Positions 19,172 to 32,029 of a stretch of DNA of 64,000 nucleotides are shown piece after piece (positions within the stretch are counted from its first letter, which is position 1; every line of letters begins with the position of its first letter). Position numbers and translations under genes: made by a program. The notes under the pieces were generated by a model, which was not told the origin of the DNA, searched no databases, and saw only the letters and a list, made by a program, of their open reading frames with translations. The DNA lies in NCBI GenBank assembly GCA_029718625.1, contig CM056379.1, forward strand, positions 68,690,670 through 68,754,669, in the 5' to 3' direction. Source of the stretch: Synaphobranchus kaupii. Taxonomy: Eukaryota > Chordata > Actinopteri > Anguilliformes > Synaphobranchidae.

Positions 19172-20903
19172 TTTCTGTGTCATGTCACCAAGATACCTCA
19201 AAGCAAATTGACTGTTGTCAGAGATAGTATAGCTCAAATTTCCCTCTCATAAATGTATATTTTTTATTTTTCATCAAAATAAAACTACTAAAATTTCAAT
19301 AGCTTCTGTGACATGTGACCAAGACACCTCAAACCAAGTTGCCTGTTGTCAGAGACAGGATAGCTTAAATTTACAACTGATTATTTTTTTAATTTTCCCT
19401 TTGTATATTTTAAAAGAATTTTTCTCCAAAATAAATACACTAAAATGTCAATAGTTTCTGTGTCATGTGACCAAGATACCGCAAAGCAAATTGACTGTTG
19501 TCCGAGAGAGTATAGCTCAAATTTCCCTCTTGTAAATATATGTTTTATTTTTCTTCAAAATAAAATGACTAAAATTTCAATAGGTTCTGTGACATGTGAC
19601 TAAGATGCCTCAAACCAAATAATTTTGTCAGATACATTACTTCTCCAATTTACAAGCAATGCTTTTTGCAATTTTCCTTTTGTATATTTTAGAGGATTTA
19701 TTCTTCGAAATAAACACAATAAAATGTTAATGGTTTCTGTAACATGTGACCAAGACACCTCAAACCAAGTTAACTGTTGTCAGAGACAGGATACCTCAAA
19801 TCTACAACTGATTATTTTTCAAATTTTCCCTTTGTATATTTTAAAGGAATTTTTCTTCAAGATAAATACACTAAAATGTCAATAGTTTCTGTGTCATGTG
19901 ACCAAGACACCTCAAACCAAGTTTCCTGTTGTCAGAGACAGGATACCTCAAATCTACAACTGATTATTTTTAAAATTTTCCCTTTGTATATTTTAAAAGA
20001 ATTTTTCTCCAAAATAAATACACTAAAATGTCAATAGTTTCTGTGTCATGTCACCAAGATACCTCAAAGCAAATTGACTGTTGTCAGAGATAGTATAGCT
20101 CAAATTTCCCTCTCATAAATGTATATTTTTTATTTTTCATCAAAATAAAACTACTAAAATTTCAATAGCTTCTGTGACATGTGACCAAGACACCTCAAAC
20201 CAAGTTGCCTGTTGTCAGAGACAGGATAGCTTAAATTTACAACTGATTATTTTTTTAATTTTCCCTTTGTATATTTTAAAAGAATTTTTCTCCAAAATAA
20301 ATACACTAAAATGTCAATAGTTTCTGTGTCATGTGACCAAGATACCTCAAAGCAAATTGACTGTTGTCAGAGAGAGTATAGCTCAAATTTCCCTCTTGTA
20401 AATATATGTTTTATTTTTCTTCAAAATAAAATGACTAAAATTTCAATAGGTTCTGTGACATGTGACTAAGATGCCTCAAACCAAATAATTTTGTCAGATA
20501 CATTACTTCTCCAATTTACAAGCAATGCTTTTTGCAATTTTCCTTTTGTATATTTTAGAGGATTTATTCTTCGAAATAAACACAATAAAATGTTAATGGT
20601 TTCTGTAACATGTGACCAAGACACCTCAAACCAAGTTAACTGTTGTCAGAGACAGGATACCTCAAATCTACAACTGATTATTTTTCAAATTTTCCCTTTG
20701 TATATTTTAAAGGAATTTTTCTTCAAGATAAATACACTAAAATGTCAATAGTTTCTGTGTCATGTGACCAAGACACCTCAAACCAAGTTTCCTGTTGTCA
20801 GAGACAGGATACCTCAAATCTACAACTGATTATTTTTAAAATTTTCCCTTTGTATATTTTAAAGGAATTTTTCTTCAAAATAAATAAACTAAAATGTCAA
20901 TAG
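19172..20903. repeat. 866-bp tandem duplication within the satellite
   Basis: 19172-20037 and 20038-20903 are near-identical copies at an offset of 866 bp, with scattered differences such as ACCGCAAAG near 19478 against ACCTCAAAG near 20344. Confidence 0.8.
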
Positions 20904-23900
20904 TTTCTGTGTCATGTGACGAAGATACCTCAAAGCAAATTGACTGTTGTCAGAGATAGTATAGCTCAAATTTCCCTCTCATAAATATATATTTTTTATT
21001 TTTCATCAAAATAAAACTACTAAAATTTCAATAGCTTCTGTGACATGTGACCAAGACACCTCAAACCAAGTTGCCTGTTGTCAGAGACAGGATAGCTTAA
21101 ATTTACAACTGACTATTTTTCAAATTTTCCCTTTATATATTTTAAAGGAATTTTTCTTCAAAATAAATACACTAAAATGTCAATAGTTTCTGTAACATGT
21201 GACCAAGACACCTCAAACCAAGTTGCCTGTTGTCAGAGACAGGATACCTCAAATCTACAACTGATTATTTTTAAAATTTTCCCTTTGTATATTTTAAAAG
21301 AATTTTTCTCCAAAATAAATAAACTAAAATGTCAATAGTTTCTGTGTCATGTGACCAAGATACCTCAAAGGAAATTGACTGTTGTCAGAGAGTATAGCTC
21401 AAATTTCCCTCTTATAAATATATATTTTAAATTTTTCTTCAAAATAGAACTACTAAAATTTCAATAGCTTCTGTGACATATGATGAAGACGCATGCCTCA
21501 AACCAATTTTAGTGTTCTCAAAGACATTATAGCTCAAATATAGAGTTGATTATTTTTTTAATTTTCCGTTTGTAAATTTTAAATGAATTTTTCTTCAAAT
21601 TTAAAATGCTAACATTTCAATAGCTTCTGTGACATGTCACTAAGATGCCTCAAACCAACTGTAATGTTGTCAGATACATTCTCCACTTTACAAGCAATGC
21701 TTTTTCCAATTTTCCTTTTGTAAATTTTAAATTGATTTTTATTCAAAATAAAAGCGCTAAAATTTCAATAGCTTCTGTGACATGTGACTAAGATGCCTCA
21801 AACCAACTAATTTTGTCAGATACATTCTCCAATTTACAAGCAATGCTTTTTGCAATTTTCCTTTTGTATATTTTAGAGGATTTATTCTTCGAAATAAACA
21901 CACTAAAATGTTAAGAGTTTCTGTAACATGTGACCAAGACACCTCAAACCAAGTTGCCTGTTGTCAGAGACAGGATACCTCAAATCTACAACTGATTATT
22001 TTTAAAATGTTCCCTTTGTATATTTTAAAGGAATTTTTCTTCAAAATAAATACACTAAAATGTCAATAGTTTGTGTCATGTGACGAAGATACCTCAAAGC
22101 AAATTGACTGTTGTCAGAGATAGTATAGCTCAAATTTCCCTCTCATAAATATATATTTTTTATTTTTCATCAAAATAAAACTACTAAAATTTCAATAGCT
22201 TCTGTGACATGTGACCAAGACACCTCAAACCAAGTTGCCTGTTGTCAGAGACAGGATAGCTTAAATTTACAACTGACTATTTTTCAAATTTTCCCTTTAT
22301 ATATTTTAAAGGAATTTTTCTTCAAAATAAATACACTAAAATGTCAATAGTTTCTGTAACATGTGACCAAGACACCTCAAACCAAGTTGCCTGTTGTCAG
22401 AGACAGGATACCTCAAATCTACAACTGATTATTTTTAAAATTTTCCCTTTGTATATTTTAAAAGAATTTTTCTCCAAAATAAATAAACTAAAATGTCAAT
22501 AGTTTCTTTGTCATGTGACCAAGATACCTCAAAGGAAATTGACTGTTGTCAGAGAGTATAGCTCAAATTTCCCTCTTATAAATATATATTTTAAATTTTT
22601 CTTCAAAATAGAACTACTAAAATTTCAATAGCTTCTGTGACATGTGATGAAGACGCACGCCTCAAACCAATTTTAGTGTTGTCAAAGACATTATAGCTCA
22701 AATATACAGTTGATTATTTTTTTAATTTTCCGTTTGTAAATTTTAAATGAATTTTTCTTCAAATTTAAAATGCAAACATTCCAATAGCTTCTGTGACATG
22801 TGACTAAGATGCCTCAAACCAACTGTAATGTTGTCAGATACATTCTCCAATTTACAAGCAATGCTTTTTCCAATTTTCCTTTTGTAAATTTTAAATAGAT
22901 TTTTATTCAAAATAAAAGCACTAAAATGTCAATAGCTTCTGTGACATATGATGAAGACGCATGCCTCAAACCAATTTTAGTGTTCTCAAAGACATTATAG
23001 CTCAAATATAGAGTTGATTATTTTTTTAATTTTCCGTTTGTAAATTTTAAATTAATTTTTCTTCAAATTTAAAATGCTAACATTTCAATAGCTTCTGTGA
23101 CATGTCACTAAGATGCCTCAAACCAACTGTAATGTTGTCAGATACATTCTCCACTTTACAAGCAATGCTTTTTCCAATTTTCCTTTTGTAAATTTTAAAT
23201 CGATTTTTATTCAAAATAAAAGCGCTAAAATTTCAATAGCTTCTGTGACATGTGACTAAGATGCCTCAAACCAACTAATTTTGTCAGATACATTCTCCAA
23301 TTTACAAGCAATGCTTTTTGCAATTTTCCTTTTGTATATTTTAGAGGATTTATTCTTCGAAATAAACACACTAAAATGTTAAGAGTTTCTGTAACATGTG
23401 ACCAAGACACCTCAAACCAAGTTGCCTGTTGTCAGAGACAGGATACCTCAAATCTACAACTGATTATTTTTAAAATGTTCCCTTTGTATATTTTAAAGGA
23501 ATTTTTCTTCAAAATAAATACACTAAAATGTCAATAGTTCCTGTGTCATGTGACGAAGATACCTCAAAGCAAATTGACTGTTGTCAGAGATAGTATAGCT
23601 CAAATTTCCATCTCATAAATATATATTTTTTATTTTTCATCAAAATCGAACTACTAAAATTTCAATAGCTTCTGTGACATGTGACCAAGACACCTCAAAC
23701 CAAGTTGCCTGTTGTCAGAGACAGGATAGCTTAAATTTGCAACTGACTATTTTTCAAATTTTCCCTTTATATATTTTAAAGGAATTTTTCTTCAAAATAA
23801 ATACACTAAAATGTCAATAGTTTCTGTAACATGTGACCAAGACACCTCAAAGGAAATTGACTGTTGTCAGAGAGTATAGCTAAAATTTCCATCTTATAAA

Positions 23901-26552
23901 TATATATTTTAAATTTTTCTTCAAAATAGAACTACTAAAATTTCAATAGCTTCTGTGACATGTGATGAAGACGCACGCCTCAAACCAATTTTAGTGTTGT
24001 CAAAGACATTATAGCTCAAATATACAGTTGATTATTTTTTTAATTTTCCGTTTGTAAATTTTAAATGAATTTTTCTTCAAATTTAAAATGCAAACATTTC
24101 AATAGCTTCTGTGACATGTGACTAAGATGCCTCAAACCAACTGTAATGTTGTCAGATACATTCTCCAATTTACAAGCAATGCTTTTTCCAATTTTCCTTT
24201 TGTAAATTTTAAATAGATTTTTATTCAAAATAAAAGCACTAAAATGTCAATAGCTTCTGTGACATATGATGAAGACGCATGCCTCAAACCAATTTTAGTG
24301 TTCTCAAAGACATTATAGCTCAAATATAGAGTTGATTATTTTTTTACTTTTCCGTTTGTAAATTTTAAATGAATTTTTCTTCAAATTTAAAATGCAAACA
24401 TTTCAATAGTTTCTGTGACATGTCACTAAGATGCCTCAAACCAACGGTAATGTTGTCAGATACATTGTCCAATTTACAAGCAATGGTTTTTTCCAATTTT
24501 CCTTTTGTAAATTTTAAATCGATTTTTATGCAAAATAAAAGCACTAAAATGTCAATAGCTTCTGTGACATATGATGAAGACGCATGCCTCAAACCAATTT
24601 TAGTGTTCTCAAAGACATTATAGCTCAAATATAGAGTTGATTATTTTTTTAATTTTCCGTTTGTAAATTTTAAATGAATTTTTCTTCAAATTTAAAATGC
24701 TAACATTTCAATAGCTTCTGTGACATGTCACTAAGATGCCTCAAACCAACTGTAATGTTGTCAGATACATTCTCCAATTTACAAGCAATGGTTTTTTCCA
24801 ATTTTCCTTTTGTAAATTTTAAATCGATTTTTATTCAAAATAAAAGCACTAAAATTTCAATAGCTTCTGTGACATGTGACTAAGATGCCTCAAACCAACT
24901 AATTTTGTCAGATACATTACTTCTCCAATTTACAAGCAATGCTTTTTGCAATTTTCCTTTTGTATATTTTAGAGGATTTATTCTTCGAAATAAACACACT
25001 AAAATGTTAAGAGTTTCTGTAACGTGTGACCAAGACACCTCAAACCAAGTTGCCTGTTGTCAGAGACAGGATACCTCAAATCTACAACTGATTATTTTTA
25101 AAATGTTCCCTTTGTATATTTTAAAGGAATTTTTCTTCAAAATAAATACACTAAAATGTCAATAGTTCCTGTGTCATGTGACGAAGATACCTCAAAGCAA
25201 ATTGACTGTTGTCAGAGATAGTATAGCTCAAATTTCCATCTCATAAATATATATTTTTTATTTTTCATCAAAATCGAACTACTAAAATTTCAATAGCTTC
25301 TGTGACATGTGACCAAGACACCTCAAACCAAGTTGCCTGTTGTCAGAGACAGGATAGCTTAAATTTGCAACTGACTATTTTTCAAATTTTCCCTTTGTAT
25401 ATTTTAAAAGAATTTTTCTCCAAAATAAATAAACTAAAATGTCAATAGTTTCTGTGTCATGTGACCAAGATACCTCAAAGGAAATTGACTGTTGTCAGAG
25501 AGTATAGCTCAAATTTCCCTCTTATTAATATATATTTTAAATTTTTCTTCAAAATAGAACTACTAAAATTTCAATAGCTTCTGTGACATGTGATGAAGAC
25601 GCACGCCTCAAACCAATTTTAGTGTTGTCAAAGACATTATACCTCAAATATACATTTGATTATTTTTTTAATTTTCCGTTTGTAAATTTTAAATGAATTT
25701 TTCTTCAAATTTAAAATGCTAACATTTCAATAGCTTCTGTGACATGTCACTAAGATGCCTCAAACCAACTGTAATGTTGTCAGATACATTCTCCAATTTA
25801 CAAGCAATGGTTTTTTCCAATTTTCCTTTTGTAAATTTTAAATCGATTTTTATTCAAAATAAAAGCACTAAAATTTCAATAGCTTCTGTGACATGTGACT
25901 AAGATGCCTCAAACCAACTAATTTTGTCAGATACATTACTTCTCCAATTTACAAGCAATGCTTTTTGCAATTTTCCTTTTGTATATTTTAGAGGATTTAT
26001 TCTTCGAAATAAACACACTAAAATGTTAAGAGTTTCTGTAACGTGTGACCAAGACACCTCAAACCAAGTTGCCTGTTGTCAGAGACAGGATACCTCAAAT
26101 CTACAACTGATTATTTTTAAAATGTTCCCTTTGTATATTTTAAAGGAATTTTTCTTCAAAATAAATACACTAAAATGTCAATAGTTCCTGTGTCATGTGA
26201 CGAAGATACCTCAAAGCAAATTGACTGTTGTCAGAGATAGTATAGCTCAAATTTCCATCTCATAAATATATATTTTTTATTTTTCATCAAAATCGAACTA
26301 CTAAAATTTCAATAGCTTCTGTGACATGTGACCAAGACACCTCAAACCAAGTTGCCTGTTGTCAGAGACAGGATAGCTTAAATTTGCAACTGACTATTTT
26401 TCAAATTTTCCCTTTGTATATTTTAAAAGAATTTTTCTCCAAAATAAATAAACTAAAATGTCAATAGTTTCTGTGTCATGTGACCAAGATACCTCAAAGG
26501 AAATTGACTGTTGTCAGAGAGTATAGCTCAAATTTCCCTCTTATTAATATAT

Positions 26553-26596
26553 ATTTTAAATTTTTTAAATAGTTTTAAATATATTTTAAATAGTTT
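26553..26596. other. Satellite junction with non-satellite filler
   Basis: A type F monomer breaks off after TATATTTTAAATTTTTT and an AT-only filler (TAAATAGTTTTAAATATATTT) leads into a type A start. It lacks the usual TTCTTCAAAATAG monomer end and marks a rearrangement breakpoint. Confidence 0.7.
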
Positions 26597-27277
26597 CTGT
26601 GACATGTCACTAAGATGCCTCAAACCAACGGTAATGTTGTCAGATACATTGTCCAATTTACAAGCAATGGTTTTTTCCAATTTTCCTTTTGTAAATTTTA
26701 AATCGATTTTTATGCAAAATAAAAGCACTAAAATGTCAATAGCTTCTGTGACATATGATGAAGACGCATGCCTCAAACCAATTTTAGTGTTCTCAAAGAC
26801 ATTATAGCTCAAATATAGAGTTGATTATTTTTTTAATTTTCCGTTTGTAAATTTTAAATGAATTTTTCTTCAAATTTAAAATGCTAACATTTCAATAGCT
26901 TCTGTGACATGTCACTAAGATGCCTCAAACCAACTGTAATGTTGTCAGATACATTCTCCAATTTACAAGCAATGGTTTTTTCCAATTTTCCTTTTGTAAA
27001 TTTTAAATCGATTTTTATTCAAAATAAAAGCACTAAAATTTCAATAGCTTCTGTGACATGTGACTAAGATGCCTCAAACCAACTAATTTTGTCAGATACA
27101 TTACTTCTCCAATTTACAAGCAATGCTTTTTGCAATTTTCCTTTTGTATATTTTAGAGGATTTATTCTTCGAAATAAACACACTAAAATGTTAAGAGTTT
27201 CTGTAACGTGTGACCAAGACACCTCAAACCAAGTTGCCTGTTGTCAGAGACAGGATACCTCAAATCTACAACTGATT

Positions 27278-27292
27278 ATAATTTAATAATCA
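27278..27292. other. Satellite junction, out of monomer register
   Basis: A type C monomer stops at CAACTGATTAT and, after a short AATTTAATAAT, continues in the middle of a type A monomer (CAAACCAACTG). Equivalent points on either side lie 365 bp apart (27089 and 27454), which is not a multiple of the monomer. Confidence 0.75.
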
Positions 27293-30200
27293 AACCAACT
27301 GTAATGTTGTCAGATACATTCTCCAATTTACAAGCAATGGTTTTTTCCAATTTTCCTTTTGTAAATTTTAAATCGATTTTTATTCAAAATAAAAGCACTA
27401 AAATTTCAATAGCTTCTCTGACATGTGACTAAGATGCCTCAAACCAACTAATTTTGTCAGATACATTACTTCTCCAATTTACAAGCAATGCTTTTTGCAA
27501 TTTTCCTTTTGTATATTTTAGAGGATTTATTCTTCGAAATAAACACACTAAAATGTTAAGAGTTTCTGTAACGTGTGACCAAGACACCTCAAACCAAGTT
27601 GCCTGTTGTCAGAGACAGGATACCTCAAATCTACAACTGATTATTTTTAAAATGTTCCCTTTGTATATTTTAAAGGAATTTTTCTTCAAAATAAATACAC
27701 TAAAATGTCAATAGTTCCTGTGTCATGTGACGAAGATACCTCAAAGCAAATTGACTGTTGTCAGAGATAGTATAGCTCAAATTTCCATCTCATAAATATA
27801 TATTTTTTATTTTTCATCAAAATCGAACTACTAAAATTTCAATAGCTTCTGTGACATGTGACCAAGACACCTCAAACCAAGTTGCCTGTTGTCAGAGACA
27901 GGATAGCTTAAATTTGCAACTGACTATTTTTCAAATTTTCCCTTTGTATATTTTAAAAGAATTTTTCTCCAAAATAAATAAACTAAAATGTCAATAGTTT
28001 CTGTGTCATGTGACCAAGATACCTCAAAGGAAATTGACTGTTGTCAGAGAGTATAGCTCAAATTTCCCTCTTATTAATATATATTTTAAATTTTTCTTCA
28101 AAATAGAACTACTAAAATTTCAATAGCTTCTGTGACATGTGATGAAGACGCACGCCTCAAACCAATTTTAGTGTTGTCAAAGACATTATACCTCAAATAT
28201 ACATTTGATTATTTTTTTAATTTTCCGTTTGTAAATTTTAAATGAATTTTTCTTCAAATTTAAAATGCAAACATTTCAATAGCTTCTGTGACATGTGACT
28301 AAGATGCCTCAAACCAACTGTAATGTTGTCAGATACATTCGCCAATTTACAAGCAATGCTTTTTCCAATTTTCCTTTTGTAAATTTTAAATAGATTTTTA
28401 TTCAAAATAAAAGCACTAAAATTTCAATAGCTTCTGTGACATGTGACTAAGATGCCTCAAACCAACTAATGTTGTCAGATACATTACTTCTCCAATTTAC
28501 AAGCAATGCTTTTTGCAATTTTCCTTTTGTATATTTTAGAGGATTTATTCTTCGAAATAAACACACTAAAATGTTAATAGTTTCTGTAACATGTGACCAA
28601 GACACCTCAAACCAAGTTGCCTGTTGTCAGTGACAGGATACCTCAAATCTACAACTGATTATTTTTAAAATTTTGCCTTTGTATATTTTAAAGGAATTTT
28701 TCTTCAAAATTAATACACTAGAGTATAGCTCAAATTTCGTTCTTATAAATATATATTTTTTATTTTTCTTCAAAATAAAACGACTAAAATTTCAATAGCT
28801 TCTGTGACATATGATGAAGACGGACGCCTCAAACCAATTTTAGTGTTGTCAAAGACATTATAGCTCAAATATAGAGTTGATTATTTTTTAAATTTTCCGT
28901 TTGCAAATTTTAAATGAATTTTTCTTGAAATTTAAAATGCTAACATTTCAATAGCTTCTGTGACATGTGACTAAGATGCCTCAAACCAACTGTAATGTTG
29001 TCAGATACATTCTCCAATTTACAAGCAATGCTTTTTCCAATTTTACTTTTGTAAATTTTAAATCGATTTTTATTCAAAATAAAAGCACTAAAATTTCAAT
29101 AGCTTCTGTGACATGTGACTAAGATGCCTCAAACCAAATAATTTTGTCAGATACATTACTTCTCCAATTTACAAGCAATGCTTTTTGCAATTTTCCTTTT
29201 GTATATTTTAGAGGATTTATTCTTCGAAATAAACACAATAAAATGTTAATGGTTTCTGTAACATGTGACCAAGACACCTCAAACCAAGTTACCTGTTGTC
29301 AGAGACAGGATACCTCAAATCTACAACTGATTATTTTTCAAATTTTGCCTTTGCATATTTTAAAGGAATTTCTCTTCAAAATAAATACACTAAAATGTCA
29401 ATAGTTTCTGTGTCATGTCACCAAGATACCTCAAAGCAAATTGACTGTTGTCAGAGATAGTATAGCTCAAATTTCCCTCTCATAAATGTATATTTTTTAT
29501 TTTTCATCAAAATAAAACTACTAAAATTTCAATAGCTTCTGTGACATGTGACCAAGACACCTCAAACCAAGTTGCCTGTTGTCAGAGACAGGATAGCTTA
29601 AATTTACAACTGATTATTTTTTAAATTTTCCCTTTGTATATTTTAAAAGAATTTTTCTCCAAAATAAATACACTAAAATGTCAATAGTTTCTGTGTCATA
29701 TGACCACGATACCTCAAAGCAAATTGACTGTTGTCAGAGAGAGTATAGCTCAAATTTCCCTCTTGTAAATATATGTTTTATTTTTCTTCAAAATAAAATG
29801 ACTAAAATTTCAATAGCTTCTGTGACATGTGACTAAGATGCCTCAAACCAAATAATTTTGTCAGATACATTACTTCTCCAATTTACAAGCAATGCTTTTT
29901 GCAATTTTCCTTTTGTATATTTTAGAGGATTTATTCTTCGAAATAAACACAATAAAATGTTAATGGTTTCTGTAACATGTGACCAAGACACCTCAAACCA
30001 AGTTAACTGTTGTCAGAGACAGGATACCTCAAATCTACAACTGATTATTTTTCAAATTTTCCCTTTGTATATTTTAAAGGAATTTTTCTTCAAGATAAAT
30101 ACACTAAAATGTCAATAGTTTCTGTGTCATGTGACCAAGACACCTCAAACCAAGTTTCCTGTTGTCAGAGACAGGATACCTCAAATCTACAACTGATTAT

Positions 30201-32029
30201 TTTTAAAATTTTCCCTTTGTATATTTTAAAATAATTTTTCTCCAAAATAAATACACTAAAATGTCAATAGTTTCTGTGTCATGTGACGAAGATACCTCAA
30301 AGCAAATTGACTGTTGTCAGAGATAGTATAGCTCAAATTTCCCTCTCATAAATATATATTTTTTATTTTTCATCAAAATAAAACTACTAAAATTTCAATA
30401 GCTTCTGTGACATGTGACCAAGACACCTCAAACCAAGTTGCCTGTTGTCAGAGACAGGATAGCTTAAATTTACAACTGACTATCTTTCAAATTTTCCCTT
30501 TATATATTTTAAAGGAATTTTTCTACAAAATAAATACACTAAAATGTCAATAGTTTCTGTAACATGTGACCAAGACACCTCAAACCAAGTTGCCTGTTGT
30601 CAGAGACAGGATACCTCAAATCTACAACTGATTATTTTTAAAATTTTCCCTTTGTATATTTTAAAATAATTTTTCTCCAAAATAAATAAACTAAAATGTC
30701 AATAGTTTCTGTGTCATGTGACCAAGATACCTCAAAGGAAATTGACTGTTGTCAGAGAGTATAGCTCAAATTTCCCTCTTATAAATATATATTTTAAATT
30801 TTACTTCAAAATAGAACTACTAAAATTTCAATAGCTTCTGTGACATATGATGAAGACGCATGCCTCAAACCAATTTTAGTGTTCTCAAAGACATTATAGC
30901 TCAAATATAGAGTTGATTATTTTTTTAATTTTCCGTTTGTAAATTTTAAATGAATTTTTCTTAAAATTTAAAATGCTAACATTTGAATAGCTTCTGTGAC
31001 ATGTCACTAAGATGCCTCAAACCAACTGTAATGTTGTCAGATACATTCTCCACTTTACAAGCAATGCTTTTTCCAATTTTCCTTTTGTAAATTTTAAATC
31101 GATTTTTATTCAAAATAAAAGCGCTAAAATTTCAATAGCTTCTGTGACATGTGACTAAGATGCCTCAAACCAACTAATTTTGTCAGATACATTCTCCAAT
31201 TTACAAGCAATGCTTTTTGCAATTTTCCTTTTGTATATTTTAGAGGATTTATTCTTCGAAATAAACACACTAAAATGTTAAGAGTTTCTGTAACATGTGA
31301 CCAAGACACCTCAAACCAAGTTGCCTGTTGTCAGAGACAGGATACCTCAAATCTACAACTGATTATTTTTAAAATGTTCCCTTTGTATATTTTAAAGGAA
31401 TTTTTCTTCAAAATAAATACACTAAAATGTCAATAGTTCCTGTGTCATGTGACGAAGATACCTCAAAGCAAATTGACTGTTGTCAGAGATAGTATAGCTC
31501 AAATTTCCATCTCATAAATATATATTTTTTATTTTTCATCAAAATAGAACTACTAGAATTTCAATAGCTTCTGTGACATGTGACCAAGACACCTCAAACC
31601 AAGTTGCCTGTTGTCAGAGACAGGATAGCTTAAATTTACAACTGACTATTTTTCAAATTTTCCCTTTATATATTTTAAAGGAATTTTTCTTCAAAATAAA
31701 TACACTAAAATGTCAATAGTTTCTGTAACATGTGACCAAGACACCTCAAAGGAAATTGACTGTTGTCAGAGAGTATAGCTAAAATGTCCCTCTTATAAAT
31801 ATATATTTTAAATTTTTCTTCAAAATAGAACTACTAAAATTTCAATAGCTTCTGTGACATGTGATGAAGACGCACGCCTCAAACCAATTTTAGTGTTGTC
31901 AAAGACATTATAGCTCAAATATACAGTTGATTATTTTTTTAATTTTCCGTTTGTAAATTTTAAATGAATTTTTCTTCAAATTTAAAATGCAAACATTCCA
32001 ATAGCTTCTGTGACATGTGACTGAGATGC
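27291..32029. repeat. Left copy of a ~32.1 kb-spaced long-range repeat
   Basis: This 4.7 kb stretch reappears at 59415-64000. The offset is 32,124 bp at the start, 32,123 after a one-base deletion near 59780 and 31,971 after loss of one 152-bp monomer near 62240. Monomer order and private variants, such as the GTCAGTGACAGG and TTGCCTTTGCATA changes, are shared. Confidence 0.8.
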
